Position numbers and translations under genes: made by a program. DNA of 6,458 nucleotides from Pseudomonadota bacterium. Its GTDB lineage: Bacteria > Pseudomonadota > Gammaproteobacteria > Burkholderiales > Burkholderiaceae_C. Shown piece after piece: positions 1 to 5,077 of this stretch (its first letter is position 1; each line of letters starts with the position of its first letter). Where the stretch lies: NCBI GenBank assembly GCA_018241985.1, contig JAFECV010000134.1, positions 1 through 6,458 on the forward strand, given 5' to 3'. The notes beneath the pieces are model-generated. The model had not been told where the DNA came from and did not search any database. It was given only the letters and a program-made list of their open reading frames with translations.

Positions 1-523
<523 letters not shown>

Positions 524-533
524 GGGGTGCATG

Positions 534-539
534 CTCCTT
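534..539 (-). promoter_or_regulatory. Ribosome binding site of metK (decides the start)
   Basis: The minus strand reads AAGGAG followed by 10 nt and then the ATG at 523. This is the clearest Shine-Dalgarno sequence in the window. It selects the ATG at 523 over the in-frame ATG at 532, which would lie one base after the AAGGAG. Confidence 0.75.
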
Positions 540-603
540 CGGTAGCGGATGGCCTGTGTTCGCGCTGCCACTGGACCGGAGCCCCGGCGAACGCTTTAGC
601 AGA

Positions 604-634
604 TTGATTCAGCGGGCCGGCGGCTCTCTATACT
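604..634 (+). promoter_or_regulatory. Candidate sigma70 promoter for the lpxL pair
   Basis: TTGATT (604-609, four of six consensus bases) is followed after 19 bp by TATACT (629-634, five of six consensus bases). The 19-bp spacer is longer than the usual 17. Transcription would begin near 641, giving a leader of about 55 nt before the ATG at 696. The intergenic space is otherwise GC-rich, so these AT-rich boxes stand out. This is a prediction from sequence only. Confidence 0.45.
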
Positions 635-656
635 GCTGGCCCGTGTCGCCCTGCAA
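627..656 (-). promoter_or_regulatory. Candidate promoter for metK, sharing -10 bases with the lpxL promoter
   Basis: On the minus strand TTGCAG (plus positions 651-656) is followed after 18 bp by TATAGA (627-632). The match to consensus is modest, three of six and four of six bases. The -10 box overlaps the plus-strand TATACT box at 629-634. Transcription would begin near 620 and give a metK leader of about 97 nt. I saw no recognisable SAM or SAH riboswitch in that leader. Confidence 0.3.
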
Positions 657-695
657 GTAGTTCATAACTCAGCGACCGCCCCATTTTATCCGATC

Positions 696-1532
696 ATGCT
701 GCTGGTCTTTCGCGCGCTGTCCCTGTTCCCGCTGTGGCTTCTGCACGGCCTGGGCTGGGCCTGCGGCTGGCTCACCTACCTGGGCTCGCCGACGTACCGC
801 AGGCGCTTTCTCGCGAACGCGGCGCAGGCCGGCTACCGCCTTGGCGACGTTCACCAGGCGGTCGGCCATGCGGGGCGGATGGTGGCCGAGCTGCCGCGTC
901 TGTGGCTTGGCGCGCCGGTGACCATCGAGTGGAGCGACGAGGAGCGCGTCGACCGTGCGTACCGCGCCGGCCGCGGTGTCGTGTTCCTGACGCCGCACCT
1001 GGGCTGCTTCGAGATCACCGCGCAGGCGGTGGCGCGGCGCTACGCCGAGCGTTATGGCCCGTTGACGGTGATGTACCGCCCGGCGCGCCAGCGCTGGCTG
1101 GCGCGGCTGGTGACCGCGCTGCGGCACAGGCCGGGGCTGGACACCGCGCCGACCACGCTCGCCGGCGTGCGCCAGGTGCTCAAGGCGCTGCGCCGCGGCC
1201 GCGCGATCGGCCTGCTGCCCGACCAGGTGCCACCTGAAGGGCAGGGCCTGTGGACGCCGTTCTTCGGCAAGCCGGCGTACACGATGACGCTGGCCGCGCG
1301 GCTGGCGCAGCAGGGCGCGGCCGTGCTGCTGGTCTGGGGCGAGCGGCTGCCGCGCGGGCGCGGCTACCGTCTGCATTTCCTCGAGTTGGAGAGCGAGCTG
1401 GCCGACGACCTGGCGCAGGCGGTGGCGCAGATCAACGGCGAGATGGAGCGCATGGTGCGCGCCTGCCCGCAGCAATACCTCTGGGGCTATGCGCGCTACA
1501 AGCAGCCGCGCCAGGAAGTCGCCGAACCATGA
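696..1532 (+). CDS. lpxL: Lipid A late acyltransferase, LpxL/HtrB family (first of two)
   Basis: The 278-residue protein belongs to the LpxL/LpxM (HtrB/MsbB) lysophospholipid acyltransferase family. These inner-membrane enzymes move an acyl chain from acyl-ACP to lipid A on the cytoplasmic face. The hydrophobic N-terminus (about residues 1-29) is a likely membrane anchor. The catalytic HX4E motif is HLGCFE, with H101 and E106. MYRPA at 126-130, LLPDQVP at 173-179 and the C-terminal PQQYLWGYARYK (258-269) are the other family blocks. Length is close to the usual 280-310. The ATG at 696 is the only credible start: upstream in-frame codons give no ATG or GTG. No clear Shine-Dalgarno precedes it. 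The stop overlaps the next gene's start, so both are probably co-transcribed and translationally coupled. Which lipid A position it acylates cannot be read from sequence. Confidence 0.9.
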   Translation: MLLVFRALSLFPLWLLHGLGWACGWLTYLGSPTYRRRFLANAAQAGYRLGDVHQAVGHAGRMVAELPRLWLGAPVTIEWSDEERVDRAYRAGRGVVFLTPHLGCFEITAQAVARRYAERYGPLTVMYRPARQRWLARLVTALRHRPGLDTAPTTLAGVRQVLKALRRGRAIGLLPDQVPPEGQGLWTPFFGKPAYTMTLAARLAQQGAAVLLVWGERLPRGRGYRLHFLELESELADDLAQAVAQINGEMERMVRACPQQYLWGYARYKQPRQEVAEP

Positions 1533-2401
1533 GGATCGCGAGCCATGCCGGCGTGCTGTTCATGCGGGCGATCAGTCCGCTGCCGCTGTCCTGGCTGCGC
1601 GGATTCGGCTGGGTCATGGGCGGCCTGCTGTACCTGCTCGCGGCGCCGCGCCGGCGCGTGGCCAGCATCAACCTCGCGCTGTGCCTGCCGCAGCAGAGCG
1701 AGCGCGAGCGGCGCGCGCTGGTGCGTCGCAACTTCGTCTGCTTCGCGCAGACCTGGCTGGACCGCAGCTGGCTGTGGCACGGCGACCCCGAGGTCACGCG
1801 CCGGCGGCTGCGGCTGATCGGCGCGGTCGCGGAACTGGACGGCAACGCGCCGACGCTCCTGTTCGCGCCGCATTTCCTCGGCATGGACGCCGGCGCGACC
1901 GCGCTGTCGCAGCAGGTGCCGCGGCGCTTCACCACCATCGTCACGCCGCAGCGCGACCCGATCGTCGACGACTGGATCTCGCGCGGCCGGCGCCGATTCG
2001 GCAACGCGCGGCTGTTCACCCGCTTCGACGGCACCAAGACCATCGTCGCGAGCCTGCGCGCCGGCGAACCGCTGTACCTGCTGCCGGACATGAACTTCGG
2101 CCCGCAGGAGTCGATCTTCGTGCCGTTCTACGGCGTGCCGGCGGCGACCGTGCCGTCGCTGTCGCGCTTCGCGCGGCTCGGGCGCGCCAAGGTGGTGCCG
2201 GTGCTGACGCGCATCACGCCGGGCGGCTACGAAACCGAGGTGCTGCCGGCGTGGACCGACTTCCCGACCGACGACATCCAGGCCGACACCGCGCTGATGA
2301 ACCGGCGCCTCGAGACCTACATCGACACCATGCCCGAGCAGTACTACTGGGTGCACAAGCGCTTCAAGACGAGGCCGGCGGGTGAACAGCCCGTGTATTA
2401 G
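1529..2401 (+). CDS. lpxL: Lipid A late acyltransferase, LpxL/HtrB family (second of two)
   Basis: This 290-residue protein is a second member of the same acyltransferase family, divergent from its neighbour rather than a recent copy. It has a hydrophobic N-terminal stretch (about 8-38) for membrane attachment. The active-site block is HFLGMD with H115 and D120, the HX4D form, where the first protein has HX4E. LLPDMNFG at 184-191, VPFYGVPA at 198-205 and the C-terminal MPEQYYWVHKRFKTRP (268-283) are strongly conserved family blocks. The start at 1529 is chosen because ATG overlaps the preceding TGA as ATGA, an arrangement typical of coupled translation. The frame stays open about 280 bases further upstream, but that part is a shadow of the first gene. 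In Bordetella and Burkholderia, as I recall, a similar tandem pair lies beside metK and is followed by dapF. Here no dapF follows. Confidence 0.92.
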   Translation: MRIASHAGVLFMRAISPLPLSWLRGFGWVMGGLLYLLAAPRRRVASINLALCLPQQSERERRALVRRNFVCFAQTWLDRSWLWHGDPEVTRRRLRLIGAVAELDGNAPTLLFAPHFLGMDAGATALSQQVPRRFTTIVTPQRDPIVDDWISRGRRRFGNARLFTRFDGTKTIVASLRAGEPLYLLPDMNFGPQESIFVPFYGVPAATVPSLSRFARLGRAKVVPVLTRITPGGYETEVLPAWTDFPTDDIQADTALMNRRLETYIDTMPEQYYWVHKRFKTRPAGEQPVY

Positions 2402-2495
2402 CTCACCCCCAGGCTTCGCGCACTTCGTGTCGCTTCGCCCACCCCCTTCAAGGGGGCGCACCCAGCGGACCGGCGGAGCCGGACCCGCGGGTGCC
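2402..2495 (+). repeat. Hairpin-rich intergenic element, probable dispersed Comamonadaceae-type repeat
   Basis: The space between the convergent second lpxL gene and the hydrolase contains three successive hairpins and no credible gene. The first pairs GCGCAC (2418-2423) with GTG-T-CGC (2427-2433) around a TTC loop. The second is CCCCCTT-C-AAGGGGG (2442-2456). The third is a bulged stem of about 35 nt: CACCC (2459-2463), GCGG (2465-2468) and CCGGC (2470-2474) pair with GCCGG (2478-2482), CCGC (2485-2488) and GGGTG (2489-2493). I recall closely similar text beginning CTCACCCCCAGGCTTCGCGC in intergenic regions of many Comamonadaceae genomes; that is memory, not a search. No U-tract follows, so it is not a canonical intrinsic terminator. 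It could still block read-through or shield mRNA 3' ends for both converging units. The remaining bases to 2547 show nothing recognisable. Confidence 0.6.
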
Positions 2496-2547
2496 CGCGA
2501 ACCGACGTGCTGTGCGCAACCTCGATGACAGCGTTGACAAGCGGTCG

Positions 2548-3468
2548 TCAGGGATGCCGCGCGATGAAAGCCTCGATCTCGCGCGCCACCAGGTCGGGCT
2601 GCTCGTGCACGATCCAGTGGCTGGCGTCGGGCACTTTTTTCACTTCGAGTCGCGGCACGTATTGCTCCAGGCCGTCGAGCAGGCCGGGCAGCAGCGCGAT
2701 GTCGTCCAGGGCCCAGAGCACCAGCGTCGGCGCCTCGACGCGCACGCGCACGCGCTCGGGCGGCAGCGACGGCATCGTCACGGGCGGCTGGCCCGGCAGC
2801 GGCGGCTTGAGCGGCGTAACCCGGTACAGGTTGCAGCCGCCGGTCAGGCCCTGGTCCCAGACCGCGCGGTAGCGGTCGCGCGTTGCGTCGGTCAGCCAGC
2901 CGTGGCCGTCCGCGCCGGCCTTCATCGAGGTGAAGAAATTCCACATGCGCCGGTAGTCGTCGGCCGCGAGCAGCGCTTCCGAATCCGGCTGGGCCAGCCA
3001 GTTCATGTAGGCGCTGGCCTGCTGCTGCGCTGGGCTCTGCTGCAGCTCGCGCGCGAAGGTCGCCGGATGCGGCGAATTGATGATCACGAGGCGGTCCAGC
3101 CGCTGCGGCAGCGCGTTCGCGAAACCCCAGGCGAATGCGCCGCCCCAGTCGTGCGCGACCAGCGTGGCGATGCGGCCTTGCGCGTCTTCGCTCGCCGCGA
3201 GTGCGGCGATGTCCTGGATCATCAGCGGCGCCTTGTACGCGTCGACCTCCTTGGGCGCGCTGGATCGCTCGAACCCGCGCAGGTTCGGTGCGACGCAGCG
3301 ATAGCCGCCGTGCTGCTCTTCCGCGAAATGCTCGAGCAGTTCGTCCCAGATGAAGGCGGCTTCGGGAAAGCCGTGCAGGAACACCATCAACGGGCGGCCG
3401 CGGGTACCGGCGGCGCGGCAGCTCAGCGTGATGCCGTGCGGCAGCGTGCGTTCGAAGGTTTCGATCAT
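2548..3468 (-). CDS. Alpha/beta hydrolase, soluble epoxide hydrolase-like
   Basis: This 306-residue cytoplasmic protein (no signal peptide seen) has the alpha/beta hydrolase fold with an aspartate nucleophile. HGFPE (32-36) supplies the oxyanion-hole HGXP motif. The nucleophile elbow is AHDWGG with D107, where esterases would have serine. The acid is probably D256 in LWALDDIALL, and the base H284 in DASHW. Cap-region tyrosines Y154 and Y215 (the latter in NLYR) fit the lid tyrosines that activate the epoxide in epoxide hydrolases. Haloalkane or fluoroacetate dehalogenases also use Asp, but the HDWGGAFAW elbow and paired tyrosines favour epoxide hydrolase. The substrate is unknown. The start at 3468 is supported by GGAG 8 nt upstream. 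The frame is open further upstream, but that part overlaps engB and is a shadow. The gene begins 26 bp after engB and is probably co-transcribed with it, without an evident functional link. Confidence 0.85.
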   Translation of the reverse strand: MIETFERTLPHGITLSCRAAGTRGRPLMVFLHGFPEAAFIWDELLEHFAEEQHGGYRCVAPNLRGFERSSAPKEVDAYKAPLMIQDIAALAASEDAQGRIATLVAHDWGGAFAWGFANALPQRLDRLVIINSPHPATFARELQQSPAQQQASAYMNWLAQPDSEALLAADDYRRMWNFFTSMKAGADGHGWLTDATRDRYRAVWDQGLTGGCNLYRVTPLKPPLPGQPPVTMPSLPPERVRVRVEAPTLVLWALDDIALLPGLLDGLEQYVPRLEVKKVPDASHWIVHEQPDLVAREIEAFIARHP

Positions 3469-3476
3469 CGCGGCGG

Positions 3477-3480
3477 CTCC
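3477..3480 (-). promoter_or_regulatory. Ribosome binding site of the alpha/beta hydrolase (decides the start)
   Basis: The minus strand reads GGAG, then 8 nt, then the ATG at 3468. It supports the 306-residue start over the longer open frame that overlaps engB. Confidence 0.55.
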
Positions 3481-3486
3481 GTGGTT

Positions 3487-3546
3487 GCTATCAATCAAAT
3501 AGCCGAAGGTGAAGAATCCGTACCGGCTACAGCGCTTTTTTGTTCT
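3487..3546 (-). repeat. AT-rich repeat-like segment spanning the engB 3' end
   Basis: This stretch is clearly richer in A+T than its surroundings. It carries an inverted repeat GCTAT (3487-3491) / ATAGC (3499-3503) with a 7-bp spacer, and on the minus strand a run of six A followed by GCGCTGTAGCC. Sequences combining a GCTAT...ATAGC stem with GGCTACAGC are, as I remember them, common small intergenic repeats in Comamonadaceae such as Rhodoferax and Acidovorax. Here the segment encodes the last 17 or so residues of EngB and part of the gap before the hydrolase. The repeat assignment is from memory; the composition shift and stem are seen directly. Confidence 0.4.
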
Positions 3547-4175
3547 GAAAACTCGGGATGCACCCACTGCCACAGCAGCAGGCCGGCCTGATCGACGCCA
3601 CGGCGCTTCAGTGCCGAAAACAGCATGACCTCGCCGCCGGCGGCCTGCAGCCGCGCGATCGACAGCGCACGGCTGCCCTCGGCGCGCGTGAGCTTGTCGG
3701 CCTTGGTCAGCAGCACCAGGAATTTCAGTCCGGCTTCGACGCGCGGGCGGATCAGCTCGAGCAGCCGCTCGTCGAGCGCCGTCAGGCCATGTCGCGGATC
3801 GCACAGCAGCACCACGCCGACCAGGTTCGCGCGCGCCACCAGGTAGTTCGCCATCACCTGCTGCCAGCGCAGCTTGTCCTGCTGCGGCACCGCCGCGTAG
3901 CCGTAGCCGGGCAGGTCGGCCAGCACCGCGTCGGTCGCGCCCTGCCGGCCGAGCGCGAACAGGTTGATGTGCTGCGTGCGGCCCGGGGTCTTGGACGCGA
4001 ACGCGAGCTGGCGCTGCTGGGTCAGCGTGTTGATGCAGGTCGACTTGCCGGCGTTCGAGCGCCCGACGAACGCGATCTCGGGCACGTCGAGCGGCGGCAG
4101 CTGGTCGAGCCGCGCCGCCGTCGTCAGGAAGCGGGCGGTGTGCAGCCAGCCGGCGGCCTGCAGCGCGGCTTCCAT
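3495..4175 (-). CDS. engB: Ribosome biogenesis GTP-binding protein EngB (YihA/YsxC)
   Basis: EngB is a cytoplasmic TrmE-Era-like GTPase needed for assembly of the 50S ribosomal subunit and usually essential. From the ATG at 4175 it has 226 residues with the complete motif set in order: G1 GRSNAGKS (38-45), the switch I segment KTPGRTQHINLF (62-73), G3 DLPGYGYA (87-94), G4 TKAD (157-160) and G5 SALK (187-190). The E. coli protein is about 210 residues. The extra C-terminal tail after WVHP (about 210-226) is low in recognisable conservation and is encoded by an AT-rich repeat-like segment. The start is not certain. The frame is open to about 4319, but the upstream part would translate a palindrome, and the conserved sequence begins at GWLHTARFLTT (9-19). 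No Shine-Dalgarno precedes 4175; a GTG at 4187 is an alternative. A short leader ORF ends on this ATG. Confidence 0.93.
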   Translation of the reverse strand: MEAALQAAGWLHTARFLTTAARLDQLPPLDVPEIAFVGRSNAGKSTCINTLTQQRQLAFASKTPGRTQHINLFALGRQGATDAVLADLPGYGYAAVPQQDKLRWQQVMANYLVARANLVGVVLLCDPRHGLTALDERLLELIRPRVEAGLKFLVLLTKADKLTRAEGSRALSIARLQAAGGEVMLFSALKRRGVDQAGLLLWQWVHPEFSEQKSAVAGTDSSPSAI

Positions 4176-4243
4176 CAGCGGCGCGGGCACCGGCTGCCGT
4201 GCGCGTGAGCGCGGCGGGCGGAGGAGGTGAGGGGCAGGGTCAT
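4175..4243 (-). CDS. Possible 22-residue leader ORF coupled to engB
   Basis: On the minus strand an ATG at 4243 opens a 22-codon frame beginning MTLPLTSSARRAHA. It ends with TGA at 4177-4175, so its stop and the engB start share bases as TGATG. Such overlap permits re-initiation and would explain translation of engB without its own ribosome binding site. The ORF itself has no clear Shine-Dalgarno. An alternative is that this ATG was the original engB start and a one-base indel, natural or from sequencing, has separated it from the main frame. I cannot choose between these from the sequence, and it may be chance in GC-rich DNA. Confidence 0.3.
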   Translation of the reverse strand: MTLPLTSSARRAHAHGSRCPRR

Positions 4244-4291
4244 TGCAGTGGGCCGCCCGCAGCGAGTCGCTGCGGGCGGCCCTCATTGTAG
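4240..4291. repeat. 33-bp perfect palindrome flanked by 9-bp direct repeats
   Basis: Arms GGGCCGCCCGCAGCGA (4250-4265) and its exact reverse complement (4267-4282) enclose a single G at 4266. The palindrome is bordered by TCATTGCAG (4240-4248) and TCATTGTAG (4283-4291), eight of nine bases identical. It sits between divergent engB and the cytochrome c4 gene and overlaps the region expected to hold their promoters. It could be an operator, an extruding cruciform, an RNA hairpin in the engB leader, or a small inserted element with target duplications. The right direct repeat also contains the candidate -10 bases. Confidence 0.75.
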
Positions 4292-4294
4292 AAT
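4285..4294. promoter_or_regulatory. Overlapping candidate -10 boxes for engB and cytochrome c4
   Basis: The plus strand reads TAGAAT at 4289-4294, five of six bases to TATAAT, placed 33 bp before the cytochrome start. The minus strand reads TACAAT (plus positions 4285-4290), also five of six, pointing toward engB. Neither has a convincing -35 box: the plus-strand -35 position would fall inside the palindrome. If both are used, the two divergent genes share four promoter bases. Confidence 0.35.
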
Positions 4295-4327
4295 CGACCC
4301 GTTTTGCCAACACCAACAATCCGCACC

Positions 4328-4951
4328 ATGAAGTTGCTTCCCTCGATGCTGGCGGCTGCTGCGCTGGCCGCGTTCTCGATCGCCGGCCATGCGGCCGACG
4401 CGGCCGCAGCGCCGCCGGATCTGGCCCGGGGACAACAGGTGTTCACCGCGACCTGCGCGGCCTGCCACGGCGCCGACGGCAACTCGGCGATCGCGATGTA
4501 TCCGAAGCTGGCGCAGCAGGTGCCGGAATACCTGATCAAGCAGCTGACGGACTTCAAGTCCGGCAAGCGGGTGAACGCGATCATGCAGGGCATGGCCGCG
4601 ACGCTGTCCGACGCCGACATGCGCAACGTCGCCTACTGGCTGGCGTCGCAAAAGGACAAGCCGGGCTTCGCCACCGACAAGGACCTGGTCGCGACCGGCG
4701 AGCATCTGTACCTCGGCGGCGCGATGAATCGCCATATCCCGGCCTGCGCCGGCTGCCACAGCCCGAACGGTGCCGGCATTCCGGCCCAGTACCCGCGGCT
4801 GGCCGGCCAGCAGGAAACCTATACCGCCGCGCAGCTGACCGCGTTCCGCGACGGCACGCGCGCGAACAGCCCGGTGATGCCGCAGGTGACTGCGTACCTG
4901 ACCGACCATGAGATCAAGGCGCTGGCCGACTACATCGCCGGCCTGCATTAG
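4328..4951 (+). CDS. Diheme cytochrome c4-type protein
   Basis: The 207-residue protein is an exported diheme c-type cytochrome of the c4 family, a periplasmic electron carrier that typically feeds terminal oxidases. Residues 1-22 form a signal peptide (MKLLPSML, an alanine-rich core, cleavage probably after GHA). Two similar domains follow, each with a heme attachment motif: CAACH (43-47) and CAGCH (140-144). Likely axial methionines are M86 in IMQGMAATL and M184 in PVMPQV. The repeated layout CxxCHxxxGxG/N, YPxLAxQ and LxxF within each half shows an ancient domain duplication, as is normal for c4. The ATG at 4328 is chosen because the signal peptide begins there; an in-frame TTG at 4304 is less likely. 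No good Shine-Dalgarno is seen. resB begins 126 bp downstream, so substrate and maturation factor are neighbours. A frame on the opposite strand is a shadow. Confidence 0.93.
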   Translation: MKLLPSMLAAAALAAFSIAGHAADAAAAPPDLARGQQVFTATCAACHGADGNSAIAMYPKLAQQVPEYLIKQLTDFKSGKRVNAIMQGMAATLSDADMRNVAYWLASQKDKPGFATDKDLVATGEHLYLGGAMNRHIPACAGCHSPNGAGIPAQYPRLAGQQETYTAAQLTAFRDGTRANSPVMPQVTAYLTDHEIKALADYIAGLH

Positions 4952-5019
4952 CGGCCCACTCCCCCGGCCCACTTTCGCGCCGACTCGAGGCGCGGCCGCC
5001 GCACAGACCCTAGCCCGGA

Positions 5020-5034
5020 CCGGCCTATAGCCGG
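5020..5034. other. Short hairpin between cytochrome c4 and resB
   Basis: CCGGC (5020-5024) and GCCGG (5030-5034) enclose CTATA. It is a small stem in a 126-bp intergenic region and has no U-tract, so it is weak as a terminator. A distant inverted pair, CGACTCG at 4981-4987 by approximate count and CGAGTCG near 5055-5061, surrounds it. A GACAAT near 5064-5069 could serve as a poor -10 box for resB, but I saw no matching -35. Nothing else is recognisable in this gap. Confidence 0.35.
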
Positions 5035-5077
5035 CGCTCGGCTTCTCGCGCGCCCGAGTCGCGGACAATCCACCCCC

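Noticed and set aside
524..620. SAM or SAH riboswitch in the metK leader
   Set aside because: The leader has only short GC stems such as CCGG-AGCC-CCGG, and I could not match any conserved core of a known SAM or SAH riboswitch.
2442..2456. Rho-independent terminator at CCCCCTTCAAGGGGG
   Set aside because: The stem is strong, but neither strand has a following U-tract, so it is described only as part of the hairpin-rich element.
2534..2539. Perfect TTGACA -35 box on the plus strand
   Set aside because: No -10 box lies at a suitable distance, and it would direct transcription against the hydrolase gene.
1496..2944. A 482-codon open frame on the minus strand across the second lpxL and the hydrolase
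   Set aside because: It has a strongly Arg/Ala/Pro-rich composition typical of antisense frames in GC-rich DNA, overlaps two well-supported genes and shows no domain.
3536..3546. Possible programmed -1 frameshift at the run of six A near the engB end, which would join EngB to the hydrolase frame
   Set aside because: The frame around the run is CAA AAA AGC, which does not fit the X XXY YYZ slippery pattern. Six A is short for transcriptional slippage, and the hydrolase has its own ribosome binding site and a natural N-terminus.
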